Assembly: GCA_002212725.1 (NCBI GenBank)
Contig: MTCR01000104.1
Coordinates: 1-33,883, forward strand
Reading direction: 5' to 3'
DNA: 33,883 nt
Source: Sphingobacteriales bacterium TSM_CSM
GTDB lineage: Bacteria > Bacteroidota > Bacteroidia > Chitinophagales > UBA2359
The translations under genes were made by a program, and so were the position numbers. Under the pieces are notes generated by a model. It worked only from the letters and a program-made list of their open reading frames with translations, was not told the origin of the DNA and searched no databases. Of this stretch, positions 25,416 through 33,752 are shown one piece after another. Within the stretch, counting starts at the first letter, position 1. Every line of letters begins with the position of its first letter.

Positions 25416-27506
25416 ATGAAAAATAAACGTCTTAATTTCTTTGTTTCGGGAGTAACTTGCAGTCTGCTTATTTTATGGCTTCAAAATGTACAGGCGCAGG
25501 TTTGCAATCCATCGGGTAATTTAATTGTATTCAGCAACTATGACGGCGGCATACTCAACCTGAATATTGATGCCAATATTCCCGACCTTAGAATTGGTAT
25601 TTGTACTTACGAACCGGTGCAGGTAAACATAAGCGGCGCATTTGCCGGCAATATTACCCAGGTTATGTATGCCGGTTTTAACTCTGTACAAAACAACAAC
25701 AACTGCGGCATTGGCAATTTTCCCACCTCCATAAGTGGCGTACCGCCGGCTGTTTACAGTATTTTAACCATTCCCCCCGTTACCCTCAATAACCCTAACG
25801 GTTTTAATTTTGGTATTATTTGTGCTGCCAGTTGCAATACCGATGTGGAACAAGGCGGGTGCAACACCATTGACCAGGTAGTTGATTTTTTTGACAACAA
25901 TTTGGGCGGCAGCTTGTATAGCCTGCATGTGCAGTATTGTTGCTGGTTAAACAGCAGTGTTTACAGCATTGCTGCCCTGGCCGGTTCCTGTTGTGAAAAT
26001 GCTGCCGGCTCAGCCACTATTGCGTATCAGGGTTTACCTTATTGTACAGATGTTACCACGCCGCAACTGCCCGACATAACCGGAAGCACGGCCGGTTCGT
26101 TTTCGGCATTGCCGGCGGGGTTAATGATTGATGCCGTTTCGGGAGCCATTACGCCGTCCGGCAGCCTGCCCGGCAACTATACAATAACCTATAATGTACC
26201 GGGCTGCCCGGGTTTTACTGCCACCACAACAGTAGCAATTACCACCGGCGAACCGGTGGACATACAATACAGTTCAAATGTTTTCTGTGCAGACGGCGTT
26301 GGTTTGTTTCCTGTCATTACCGGCAGCGCCGGAGGCCTTTTTGAGGCATTTCCGGAAGGACTAAGCATTGACCCTGTTAGCGGACTAATTACTCCCGAAA
26401 GCAGCCTGCCCGGCAACTATGTGGTTACTTACACCTCGCCGCAGCCTTGTGCTGCCACTGCCGGGGTAAATATTACCATTCTGGATTTGCCTGTTTCGGG
26501 CTTTGCTTATGCTCAAAATTCCTACTGCGCAGGAACTGGTATTGCCCAGCCCTTTTTGGAGCCAGATGCCCAACCGGGTGTGTTTACCGCCTTACCCGGC
26601 GGATTGGTCTTTACCGACAACATACAGGGAATTATTGATTTGGCAGTTTCTGCGCCGGGTGTTTACACTGTTACCAATACGGTAGCAACTGGTAGCTGCC
26701 CGCCATCAGTTACTGAGGTGCAGATAACCATTCAGGCGCCAGCTTCAGCATCTGTCATGTATCCTGCTCCGGCGCAATATTGCAATAATAATAGCCAGTT
26801 AATTGATGTTGCAGTTTCGGGTGCAACAGGAGGGCTGTTTTCGGCACAGCCCGATGGTTTGTCAATAAATGCTATTTCAGGCAGCATTAACCCTGCCGCC
26901 AGTTTACCCGGTATTTATGAGGTAATTTACAACCTTGCTTCCACCGGTGCCTGTCCTGCTTTTGCCGATACGGGCAGCATAGCCATTTTACAAGCGCCCG
27001 AAGTGCAAATTACCGCATCGGAGCAAACCATAATCGCAGGACAAAGTGTTACCCTGACCGCCGCCGGCGCTGATACCTTTAACTGGGATAACGGACAAAC
27101 AGGCAACAGCATTGTCGATTTTCCCGATGACACTACCGGTTACTGCGTTACCGGCATCAACAATACCAATGGCTGTGCCGATACTGCCTGCCTTACCGTT
27201 GCCGTTATTGCCGAACCAACTGCCGGTTGCGTACCCCCCAAAATACCCGATGCCTTTTCGCCCAACAACGATGGCGTAAATGATGAACTGGGCATTACCA
27301 CCAATTGCCCGCTGCAAAACTATGAGTTCAATATTTTTAACAGGTGGGGGCAGCAGGTGTTTCATACTACCAATCCTGCCGAGCGCTGGAATGGCTTACA
27401 CAACGGCATTGCCTGCGAATTGGGCGTTTATGTTTACTACCTTACCTACACCGTAGCGGAACAGGAACTTCAAAAAACATCGGGTAGTTTTTTGTTGGTT
27501 TGGTAA
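25416..27506 (+). CDS. Secreted Ig-repeat protein with gliding-motility-type (CHU_C) C-terminal sorting domain
   Basis: The protein has 696 aa from the ATG at 25416 (MKNKRLNFFVSG..., signal peptide ending VQAQ); an in-frame ATG nine codons earlier gives a worse signal. Residues ~20-205 are a Cys-rich beta domain I do not recognise. Four Ig-like units of ~80 aa follow (starts about 209, 285, 363, 448) with the recurring pattern GxFxALPxGLxID-VSGxI-P-SLPGxY. The 20-mer at 26161-26180 recurs exactly at 26401-26420. After a short Ig-like spacer comes the CHU_C/type B T9SS domain (about 611-696: PDAFSPNNDGVND, FNIFNRWGQQVF, WNG, GVYVYYLTY). It should be exported by T9SS and held at the surface. 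The binding target is unknown. Confidence 0.9.
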   Translation: MKNKRLNFFVSGVTCSLLILWLQNVQAQVCNPSGNLIVFSNYDGGILNLNIDANIPDLRIGICTYEPVQVNISGAFAGNITQVMYAGFNSVQNNNNCGIGNFPTSISGVPPAVYSILTIPPVTLNNPNGFNFGIICAASCNTDVEQGGCNTIDQVVDFFDNNLGGSLYSLHVQYCCWLNSSVYSIAALAGSCCENAAGSATIAYQGLPYCTDVTTPQLPDITGSTAGSFSALPAGLMIDAVSGAITPSGSLPGNYTITYNVPGCPGFTATTTVAITTGEPVDIQYSSNVFCADGVGLFPVITGSAGGLFEAFPEGLSIDPVSGLITPESSLPGNYVVTYTSPQPCAATAGVNITILDLPVSGFAYAQNSYCAGTGIAQPFLEPDAQPGVFTALPGGLVFTDNIQGIIDLAVSAPGVYTVTNTVATGSCPPSVTEVQITIQAPASASVMYPAPAQYCNNNSQLIDVAVSGATGGLFSAQPDGLSINAISGSINPAASLPGIYEVIYNLASTGACPAFADTGSIAILQAPEVQITASEQTIIAGQSVTLTAAGADTFNWDNGQTGNSIVDFPDDTTGYCVTGINNTNGCADTACLTVAVIAEPTAGCVPPKIPDAFSPNNDGVNDELGITTNCPLQNYEFNIFNRWGQQVFHTTNPAERWNGLHNGIACELGVYVYYLTYTVAEQELQKTSGSFLLVW
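26161..26420 (+). repeat. Exact 20-bp direct repeat at 240-bp period within Ig-like units
   Basis: The bases 26161-26180 and 26401-26420 are identical and encode SLPGNY in adjacent Ig-like units. Flanking DNA is diverged, so the repeat marks a strongly conserved strand/loop or local conversion. Confidence 0.7.
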
Positions 27507-27969
27507 TTCCTGTATTAGCTTGCTGACCCAAATAATTTCATTGTTGTGTTTAGCCTTTAAACAAAAACCCGAAGCCCAAAATTTAATTTTGACTAAATAC
27601 ATTTACAACCGGTTTGGGTTTGTTCCATGAGTTACGTGCCATGAGTTGTGTTGTGGTATGTTTATTTGCATTTTGATGCTGCGGTTTGGTAGATTTGGAG
27701 CAATTTTTAACCCGGGTCAATTATTGCTAACTTATTGCAGAAAAGCGAATAACGCCCAAAATGCCATTTTTACTGAACGGGGAACTTTACGGCACAATAT
27801 TTGGTTAAATTATCAGGGTTGTACAATAAATTTGCAAAACAAAACGCTATTTAAACACTGCATGTAACTTATGGGGTTATACACAGTCTAAAACAAAAGC
27901 GCAAATTATGCGTATAACAAACTGTACAAACTAAACTACATTTAATAACCAACCTTCAACATCAACGCA
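27507..27969. other. 463-bp intergenic region with candidate promoters, no convincing gene
   Basis: It holds a direct repeat CCATGAGTT (27625-27633, 27639-27647), a TTTG-N21-TAGATTTG pair (27665-27697) and a TTTG-N23-TAAATTTG pair (27800-27834), both facing right. A 73-codon open frame at 27646-27867 has no recognisable features and overlaps both promoter candidates, so I leave it out. Confidence 0.5.
27800..27834 (+). promoter_or_regulatory. Candidate promoter for the 175-aa secreted protein gene
   Basis: TAAATTTG at 27827-27834 matches the -7 consensus; TTTG at 27800-27803 is the nearest -33 candidate but 23 bases away. The leader to the ATG at 27970 would be about 130 bases. The alternative is the pair at 27665-27697, with spacing 21. 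Confidence 0.35.
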
Positions 27970-28497
27970 ATGAAGTATTTCCTCCGTTTTTTACCTGTGG
28001 CTTTCCTTTTTGCAGTGGTTGCCTTTTCCTGCGGGCAAGAGGCTAAAGCCCAAAGCAATTCCGAATTGCTCGATAAGTTTCAGAAACTTTTCAGTGGCAA
28101 TGAACAGCAGCAAAATACCTACTACAGCAAGAACAAACAAAAAGTGAGCGTTACTATTAAAGATTTAGACTGGTCAGATGTGCTCACCTACAGCAGCATT
28201 AAAGAAAGTCTTTCAACCGCATTGGCCGGAAGCACTAATCTTGATGTAAAAGAAATTAGCTTTTCTCCCGATTTTGACGAAGGTTATTATTTTCTTTCGT
28301 TCAGTCTTCAAGACCCCGAATCTACCAAAGTGGTAATTTTAGACGTTGCCGGCCGCGAAGTACACAGCGAAACCATTGACGAATTTTCGGGCACCTATGA
28401 AAGCAGGGTAAACATTCCCGCATCACAAAAAGGCACCTATTTCCTTAAAGTAATTCAGGGTTTCAGCCTTTTAAACAAAAAACTGGTTATTGAATAA
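27970..28497 (+). CDS. Small secreted protein with T9SS type A-like C-terminal domain
   Basis: The 175-aa product has a signal peptide (cleavage most likely after AKAQ, ~residue 28; the Cys in AFSCGQ is a poor lipobox). Residues ~30-100 are a charged segment (DKFQKLFSGNEQQQNTYYSKNKQKVSVTIKDLDWSDV, then SIKESLSTALAGSTN). The last ~75 residues fit a T9SS type A sorting domain: FSLQDPESTKVVILDVAGREV, FSGTYESRVNIPASQKGTYFLKVIQG, NKKLVIE. Almost half of the mature protein is thus sorting signal, which is unusually high. The passenger part has no family I recognise. A strong terminator follows at 28540-28578. Confidence 0.8.
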   Translation: MKYFLRFLPVAFLFAVVAFSCGQEAKAQSNSELLDKFQKLFSGNEQQQNTYYSKNKQKVSVTIKDLDWSDVLTYSSIKESLSTALAGSTNLDVKEISFSPDFDEGYYFLSFSLQDPESTKVVILDVAGREVHSETIDEFSGTYESRVNIPASQKGTYFLKVIQGFSLLNKKLVIE

Positions 28498-28539
28498 ACA
28501 AACAGGCCGGTTTTACCGGTATTGCAAGTTTACCAGCAT

Positions 28540-28578
28540 AAAAATGCCAGATGCGCACCCTGCGTAGCTGGCATTTTT
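28540..28578. terminator. Strong rho-independent terminator after the mini T9SS protein gene
   Basis: AAAAATGCCAG (28540-28550) pairs perfectly over 11 bp with CTGGCATTTTT (28568-28578). The 17-base loop contains a further CGCA/TGCG stem. T-runs exist on both strands, so it could act in both directions. It supports starting the downstream pseudouridine synthase at 28615 rather than at an upstream in-frame ATG (28522). Confidence 0.85.
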
Positions 28579-28614
28579 GTATGTTTCGGTTTTTTTTCAG
28601 AACAACCCGCAAAG

Positions 28615-29358
28615 ATGCAACCAAAAAATCTGATAAGCACCGTTGAAATTATTTATGAAGATGACGATATAGCGGTAGTTAACAAACCGGCGCAGCTTTT
28701 AAGCATACCCGACCGTTATAATGCTCAAATTCCCAACCTGTACGCATTTTTATGTAACCGGCTGGGAAAGGTGTATATTGTTCACCGTCTTGACCGCGAT
28801 ACGAGCGGCATTATTTGTTTTGCCAAAACAGAACAGGCGCACCGGCATCTTTCGCTACAGTTTGGGCAACATAAAGTGCGCAAAATTTACCATGCCATTG
28901 TGGAAGGCATTTTACCCGAACCCGTTGCCGAAATTGACCTGCCCATTGCCGAAATACCCTCTAAACGGGGGGTTATGCAGGTACATTACCAAAACGGAAA
29001 ACCCTCTGTAACCAAGTACCGCATTATTGAACAGTTCAAAAATTTTGCCTATGTAGAGGTGCTTCCGTTAACCGGAAGAACCCATCAGATAAGGGTGCAT
29101 TTTCAGGCAATAGGTCATCCGCTGGCAGTTGACCCCTTGTATGGCAACGCTTCGGGCTTTTTCCTGTCGTCAATAAAAAAGCATTACCACCTCAAAAAAT
29201 TTGAAGAAGAGCGCCCTATGACCGACCGCCTTACGCTTCATGCATTTTCACTGGAGTTTGTACATCCCGGCAATGAAAAAACAGTTCAATACACGGCGCC
29301 CCTGCCTAAAGACATGAGCGCCATGCTGAAACAATTGCGTAATTATAACCGGTTTTAG
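28615..29358 (+). CDS. RluA-family RNA pseudouridine synthase (no S4 domain)
   Basis: The protein has 247 aa from the ATG at 28615 (MQPKNLISTVEIIYEDDDI). It shows the family motifs: VVNKPAQLLSIP near the start, HRLDRDTSG with the catalytic Asp60, KIYHAIVEG, LTGRTHQIRVHFQAIGHPLAVDPLYG, and LHAFSLEFVHP near the end. These enzymes convert specific uridines of 23S rRNA or tRNA to pseudouridine. There is no N-terminal S4 domain, unlike RluC/RluD, so it belongs with the short RluA/TruC-like members; the target base cannot be read from sequence. Its end converges closely with the thioredoxin-like gene (28-base gap, containing part of an AACCGGTT palindrome). Confidence 0.92.
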   Translation: MQPKNLISTVEIIYEDDDIAVVNKPAQLLSIPDRYNAQIPNLYAFLCNRLGKVYIVHRLDRDTSGIICFAKTEQAHRHLSLQFGQHKVRKIYHAIVEGILPEPVAEIDLPIAEIPSKRGVMQVHYQNGKPSVTKYRIIEQFKNFAYVEVLPLTGRTHQIRVHFQAIGHPLAVDPLYGNASGFFLSSIKKHYHLKKFEEERPMTDRLTLHAFSLEFVHPGNEKTVQYTAPLPKDMSAMLKQLRNYNRF

Positions 29359-29386
29359 TTCAACACTTTACCGCTTGTTATCCGAA

Positions 29387-30088
29387 CTATGATTTTGACC
29401 TGAGTTTGCTTACCGGCAGGGTGAAAGTATTGCGTTGCGGGTTATCTGCGCTGCCGGTTGCCTGCGACGGAATGGTGGGGGTAAAAGTGCGCATAAACTG
29501 CTCCAACGATTGTTTTTTATACTCGTTTTGGGCAATATATTTCATGAGCGCCTCAAATTTATCGGGTGTTTTATAGCCCGGAAATGCGTTGATACGCTGC
29601 AGGCTTTCATCCATAAAAGCAATGGTGGGGTAGCCTACCCGGCCGGTAGCATTTTCGCCCAGAATAAGGGTGGCAGCCAACCGGTTGGTGCCGCGGCGGC
29701 CGTTTTGCATAAACTCCCACTGCTTGCCGTTAAAAGATATGGTATTGGGATTTTCTGCGTTAAATTTTACGGCATAGAAATTCTTGTTTATATAATCGGC
29801 AATATCGGGGTGCTGAAACGTGGCTTTGTCCATTCGTTTACACCAGCCGCACCAATCGGTATATAAATCCACTACTACTTTGCGGGGTTCCTGTTTCATT
29901 TTGGCTTCCAGTTCCTCAATTCCAATCCAGTTAATGAGCGAAGCCTCGGCAGGGTTGGAAGGCGCGCCGCCGGGTTTGGGATTTGTTTGTTGTTGTTGCG
30001 CATTATTGGCAGTGTTGGTTTCTTCCTGCCGGTTGCAGGCGGTAAACAAAACGGCAAATGCCGCAATAAGGGTAAGTACATGTTTCAT
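29387..30088 (-). CDS. Thioredoxin-fold lipoprotein with CGWC active site
   Basis: The 233-aa product has an N-terminal lipoprotein-type signal (MKHVLTLIAAFAVLFTAC, Cys18) followed by an Asn/Gln/Pro-rich linker. The thioredoxin-like domain shows VVVDLYTDWCGWCKRMD with Cys80 and Cys83 and the cis-Pro segment GYPTIAFMD. An insertion of about 35 residues around FNGKQWEFMQNGRRGTNRLAA separates these, as in thioredoxin_7/DUF255-like proteins. It is probably a periplasmic, membrane-anchored thiol reductant or disulfide enzyme; the partner is unknown. The Cys-rich secreted proteins nearby make a role in envelope disulfide handling conceivable (inference only). It lies 87 bases behind the YggS-family gene on the same strand. 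Confidence 0.88.
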   Translation of the reverse strand: MKHVLTLIAAFAVLFTACNRQEETNTANNAQQQQTNPKPGGAPSNPAEASLINWIGIEELEAKMKQEPRKVVVDLYTDWCGWCKRMDKATFQHPDIADYINKNFYAVKFNAENPNTISFNGKQWEFMQNGRRGTNRLAATLILGENATGRVGYPTIAFMDESLQRINAFPGYKTPDKFEALMKYIAQNEYKKQSLEQFMRTFTPTIPSQATGSADNPQRNTFTLPVSKLRSKS

Positions 30089-30175
30089 GGTGATGTGAAT
30101 TTGTTTTATTTTAATTATGAATTGTATTCAAGTCAATATTGTCAACGCTGTTTACCTTCCTGCTTTCTTACCCCG

Positions 30176-30844
30176 TCAACCCCGTTCGCCGAAGATAAGG
30201 CTTCCGATGCGAACCATGTTGCTGCCTTCTTCCAGGGCTATGCGGTAATCGGCCGACATGCCCATGGATAAAACCTTAAAATGCGGCTGCAGGTTTACAT
30301 ATTGTTGCACCACCCGTTTAAAAAGCGCTGCAAGTTGAGCAAACTCTTTGTGTATTTGCTCTGTGTTTTGGGTAAAGGTGGCCATACCCATTAAACCGCA
30401 CAGCAACACGTTGGGCAGGGGTTTAGCTGTGTAATGTGCTAAAAAAGTAAGCAATTCCTGCTCAGAAAAACCGAATTTGGTTTCTTCTTCTGCAATATGT
30501 ACCTGCAACAGACAAGGAATAACGCGGTTGCATTTTACCGCCTCCCTGCTGATGACCTGCAAGAGTTTTTCGCTGTCAACCGAGTGTATTAAGCCCACAA
30601 AAGGGGCAATATATTTTACCTTGTTGGTTTGCAGATGCCCTATTAAATGCCATTCAATATCTTTGGGCAGTTGTTCATATTTTAACAGCAGTTCCTGCAC
30701 TTTGTTTTCGCCGAAAATACGTTGCCCGGCATTATAAACGGTTAATATTTCGTCGGGTGTTTTGGTTTTAGAAACAGCAACCAAAGTTGTGCCATAACCG
30801 GTTACTTCTTCGTGCAGTGTTTTTAAAACGTTCTTGTTTAACAT
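30176..30844 (-). CDS. yggS: YggS-family PLP homeostasis protein
   Basis: The 222-aa product is a single-domain PLP-binding TIM-barrel protein (PROSC/YggS). It shows LVAVSKTK with the PLP lysine at 26, FGENKVQE, WHLIGHLQTNKVK, IHSVDSEKL, GLMGMA and LSMGMSADYRIALEEGSNMVRIGSLIFG, the last covering the phosphate-binding loop. The family buffers pyridoxal phosphate and affects amino-acid homeostasis; it has no firm catalytic activity. Length is normal for the family. Confidence 0.95.
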   Translation of the reverse strand: MLNKNVLKTLHEEVTGYGTTLVAVSKTKTPDEILTVYNAGQRIFGENKVQELLLKYEQLPKDIEWHLIGHLQTNKVKYIAPFVGLIHSVDSEKLLQVISREAVKCNRVIPCLLQVHIAEEETKFGFSEQELLTFLAHYTAKPLPNVLLCGLMGMATFTQNTEQIHKEFAQLAALFKRVVQQYVNLQPHFKVLSMGMSADYRIALEEGSNMVRIGSLIFGERG

Positions 30845-30863
30845 GCGGTAAATAAATTGCCCT

Positions 30864-30871
30864 CAAAGTTA
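30864..30871 (-). promoter_or_regulatory. -7-type box upstream of yggS
   Basis: On the minus strand TAACTTTG (30871-30864) matches TAnnTTTG and lies 20 bases before the ATG at 30844. A second match, TATCTTTG (30903-30896), lies further upstream. Neither has a TTTG at 19 bases spacing, although the TTTG of the upstream box sits 24 bases from the downstream one. Confidence 0.4.
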
Positions 30872-30943
30872 CAACAAAACCGGTAAAAAAACATACAAAG
30901 ATAAAATAACGGCAATACATTTAAGCGTAGCTATGATTGTCAT

Positions 30944-32791
30944 TTACCTTTTTACAAACCTTGCTGCGCCATAGAGCCGGTTTTCTACCCAAAGGCGGAT
31001 AAAGTACACTCCGGCGGGTATATTTTGTAAGGCAACTGTAGTGGTGGTTTGCCCTTGTGTAAGGTTACTGCTGCCCAAACTTTCTCCGGCAGCATTGAGC
31101 AACTCCAGTCTGTTATTATAAGATTGAATGGCAGCAGGTAATTGTATGTTTAGCATATCGGCAGACGGATTTGGGTAAACTCCGAGCGTGGCGGGCAAGG
31201 TATGATGGGTTACAATTGCTGCGGGTGCCAGGGGGTCGAGGTAATCGGGTATGCCATTGCTGTTAAAATCGTCATCGGTTAAAATGCCGTTTTGGTTAGC
31301 ATCTTCATTAATGGTTAAAATACCATCTCCGTCATCGTCATTGTCTAAGTAGTCGGGTAATGAGTCGTTATCGGTATCATCGTCGGCGGGTTGACCGTTG
31401 TTGTTATGGTCTTCGTTTATGGTGAGTATGGTGTCGTTGTCGTCATCGGTATCTAAGGCATTAATAATTTCATCAGAATCGGTGTCCAGTGCCACGCCTT
31501 CGGGCACTTCGGTATTATCGGGCACATTATCTTCATCTGAGTCGGCGCTCAGGGCATTCATAGCCAATGAAATTTCCAGCCCGTCGTTCAGGGTGTCGTT
31601 GTCGGTATCGGGGTTAAGCGGGTTGGTATCATATAAATTCAGTTCGTTGCCGTCGTTAATGCCATCGGCATCGGTATCGGGCAGCAATAGGTTGGTACCG
31701 AAAAGTTGCACTTCGTTTCCATCGGTTAAACCATCGCTGTCGGTATCGGGGTTAAGCGGGTTGGAGTTGTAGGTATTCACCTCTTCGCCGTCGGTGAGTA
31801 AATCCATATCGGTATCGGTATCAAGCGGGTTGGTTCCGTAGGTGTTGAGTTCTTCGCCGTCGGTTACTTCATCGGCGTCGGTATCGGGCAGCAAGGGGTC
31901 GGTAAAATGCTGGAGCAGTTCGGCGCTGTCGGAGAGTCCGTCGGCATCGGTATCGGGCAGCAGGGGGTTGGTTAAGTAGAAGTCTGTTTCATCAAAGTCG
32001 GTTAAGCCGTCGGCATCGGTATCGGGCAGCAAAGGGTTGATTAAATAGTTGTTTACCTCATCGCCATCGGTTAAGCCATCGGTATCGGTATCGGGGTTAA
32101 GCGGGTCGGTAAGCAGGGCGTTCACCTCTTGTCCGTCAGATAAGCCGTCAAAATCGGAATCGGGAAAATTGGGATTGGTTCCGAGGGTTGTTTCCTCTGC
32201 ATCGGTTAAGCCGTCTGTATCGGTATCGGTAAAAGCCGAACAATCGAGGGTTATGTCTAAAGGGAACAATATACCTTGCGTATGCTGCGGGGTATTATCA
32301 TTAAGGTTAATTAAGGTAAGTGTTGTGTTGTATTGCAGTTGGGTTGTTTGACCGCTGCCAATGATTTGAAAACAAACCGTACCCACATCAATCCAGTCGG
32401 CTGTTATGAGGGGGCATCCCTGATTGGGCAGCAGCATGTTGGTGGTGAGGTTAAACTCACCGGTGGAGGGGTCGAATGAGTAGCTTGGTGCAAAATAAGG
32501 CGCCATAAAACCGCCTAAAGCGCACGAGTCGGTATTGTTAAAATGAATGGAGGTATATACAGGATTATTAATAGCGTTTGAGTTGTAGCTGAAAAAAAGG
32601 GTATGCGCCCCAATGGCAAAATCGGGTTGGCCGGTGGCGGCCCTCAGTTGCAGGTTTATACAAAAAGTGCCTTCGAGGCAGTTTATTTGCGGGTTTGCAA
32701 ACTGTGCTTCATACTGCGACTGCGCCTGCAGTTTTTGAACAGAAAAAACAAGCAAACAGCCAACAACCAAAAAAGCAGCAAGGTTTTTCAT
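30944..32791 (-). CDS. Secreted thrombospondin type 3-repeat protein with T9SS type A sorting domain
   Basis: The protein has 615 aa from the ATG at 32791, which opens a good signal peptide (MKNLAAFLVVGC...KLQAQ); an in-frame ATG 34 codons upstream would bury it. Residues ~25-185 resemble a cohesin-like beta domain (LRAATGQPDFAIGAHTLFF, DWIDVGTVCFQII). Residues ~187-520 hold about ten units of 22-23 aa with the pattern DTDxDGLTDGxEVN-Y-TNPLxP, then less regular DDDND...ILTINED units, all typical calcium-binding thrombospondin type 3 repeats. The last ~80 residues are a T9SS type A domain (VYPNPSADMLNIQLP, LLNAAGESL, IPAGVYFIRL, RFVKR). In Bacteroidota such proteins are exported by T9SS and fixed to the surface; the ligand is unknown. 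Confidence 0.9.
   Translation of the reverse strand: MKNLAAFLVVGCLLVFSVQKLQAQSQYEAQFANPQINCLEGTFCINLQLRAATGQPDFAIGAHTLFFSYNSNAINNPVYTSIHFNNTDSCALGGFMAPYFAPSYSFDPSTGEFNLTTNMLLPNQGCPLITADWIDVGTVCFQIIGSGQTTQLQYNTTLTLINLNDNTPQHTQGILFPLDITLDCSAFTDTDTDGLTDAEETTLGTNPNFPDSDFDGLSDGQEVNALLTDPLNPDTDTDGLTDGDEVNNYLINPLLPDTDADGLTDFDETDFYLTNPLLPDTDADGLSDSAELLQHFTDPLLPDTDADEVTDGEELNTYGTNPLDTDTDMDLLTDGEEVNTYNSNPLNPDTDSDGLTDGNEVQLFGTNLLLPDTDADGINDGNELNLYDTNPLNPDTDNDTLNDGLEISLAMNALSADSDEDNVPDNTEVPEGVALDTDSDEIINALDTDDDNDTILTINEDHNNNGQPADDDTDNDSLPDYLDNDDDGDGILTINEDANQNGILTDDDFNSNGIPDYLDPLAPAAIVTHHTLPATLGVYPNPSADMLNIQLPAAIQSYNNRLELLNAAGESLGSSNLTQGQTTTTVALQNIPAGVYFIRLWVENRLYGAARFVKR
31500..32233 (-). repeat. Tandem ~69-bp repeats encoding thrombospondin type 3 units
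   Basis: Around ten consecutive 66-69-bp units share a core that encodes DTDxDGLTDG. They are in frame with the 615-aa protein and diverged from one another, so this is a protein repeat and not a non-coding array. Antisense reading gives Ser-rich shadow frames. Confidence 0.85.
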
Positions 32792-32855
32792 GATACCGGA
32801 TTGAATAAACAGGTAAATGGTATGTATAAACGAAAAAAAACAGCCCAAAGGTATG

Positions 32856-33752
32856 TTATTGTATGTTTTCTGCAACCCGAAGGGCTGAAACAATTCTTTG
32901 CCGGCCGCTGTTGTCGGGGTAAATGGTTACCTGCCCGAAATTCATGCCTTGCAGCAGCTGCTTTACCTCGTTGGCATAGTGTTCATGCACTTCAAAAAAC
33001 AAGGCTCCGCCCTTGTTCAGCGCCCGTTGTGCATAGCGGGCTATGGCGCGGTAGAACAACAAAGGCAAATCATCGGGCACAAACAGGGCCAAATGCGGCT
33101 CAAAATCTGCCACATGTTTGGCCATTTGCTGTTTTTCGGATAAGGTTATGTACGGCGGGTTGCTGATGACCAAACTGAGGTTGCCGGGTAATTGGGCAAC
33201 AGATTCCTCATTCAGTATATCAGCACAGATAAACGAAACCCGGGTCTGGTATTTGCGTGCGTTTAATTCAGCCACTTGCAGCGCACCCTCACTGATGTCG
33301 ATGGCAAAAACCCCGGACTTTGGCAGGAGCCTTTTTATGGCTATGGCAATACAGCCGCTGCCGGTTCCTACATCTGTTATCTGTGGGTTTTGTTCTTCCG
33401 TTTGTTGCAGGTATTGCACAGCCCGTTGCACCAATTCTTCGGTTTCGGGGCGAGGAATTAACACCTGCGGATTAACCGAAAGCAGCATGTCAAAAAAAGG
33501 AGCCTGTTCCAGCACATACTGCACCGGTTCATGCTGTAATAATCTTTGGGTAATTACCAACAGGTTTTGCTGCTGTTCCGGGCTGAGGGTGTTGTTGGGA
33601 TGGGTATAAATTTGAAGTTTGCTGCTGCCCGACAGGTACTCCAGCACCCAAACGGCTATATTCCGGGCTTCGCGGGCGGGGTAAAATACCTCTAATTGCT
33701 GCGAAAGTTGGTTGATGTGTTGAATGATGGTGGGTGCGGAATTGGTAAGCAT
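32856..33752 (-). CDS. prmC: Peptide chain release factor N5-glutamine methyltransferase PrmC
   Basis: The protein has 298 aa, normal length for PrmC/HemK. It methylates the glutamine of the GGQ motif in release factors RF1 and RF2 using S-adenosylmethionine. Its N-terminal helical substrate domain includes LLQHEPVQYVLEQAPFF and LIPRPETEELV. The Rossmann methyltransferase domain shows the SAM-binding motif DVGTGSGC (127-134), the acidic DIS after it, and the catalytic NPPY (198-201). It is followed 64 bases later on the same strand by the thrombospondin-repeat protein gene, a spacing that allows but does not prove co-transcription. Confidence 0.96.
   Translation of the reverse strand: MLTNSAPTIIQHINQLSQQLEVFYPAREARNIAVWVLEYLSGSSKLQIYTHPNNTLSPEQQQNLLVITQRLLQHEPVQYVLEQAPFFDMLLSVNPQVLIPRPETEELVQRAVQYLQQTEEQNPQITDVGTGSGCIAIAIKRLLPKSGVFAIDISEGALQVAELNARKYQTRVSFICADILNEESVAQLPGNLSLVISNPPYITLSEKQQMAKHVADFEPHLALFVPDDLPLLFYRAIARYAQRALNKGGALFFEVHEHYANEVKQLLQGMNFGQVTIYPDNSGRQRIVSALRVAENIQ

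Noticed and set aside
27646..27867. 73-codon open frame in the 463-bp intergenic region
   Set aside because: It overlaps promoter candidates and has no signal, family features or codon bias like its neighbours.
28522..28614. N-terminal extension of the RluA-family protein
   Set aside because: It is encoded across the strong terminator at 28540-28578, and its sequence has no family similarity.
31500..32233. Regular ~69-bp periodicity resembling a CRISPR-like array
   Set aside because: The period is a multiple of three, units are diverged and in frame with a secreted protein; there are no constant repeats with variable spacers.
31398..32351. Plus-strand Ser/Val-rich frames that look like a repetitive surface protein
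   Set aside because: They are the antisense reading of the thrombospondin type 3 repeats (SVSGLSG is the complement of the DTDxDG codons).
32603..33166. 187-codon plus-strand frame over prmC and the thrombospondin-repeat gene
   Set aside because: It is antisense to the PrmC C-terminal region and to the signal-peptide region of the next gene; no motif is seen.
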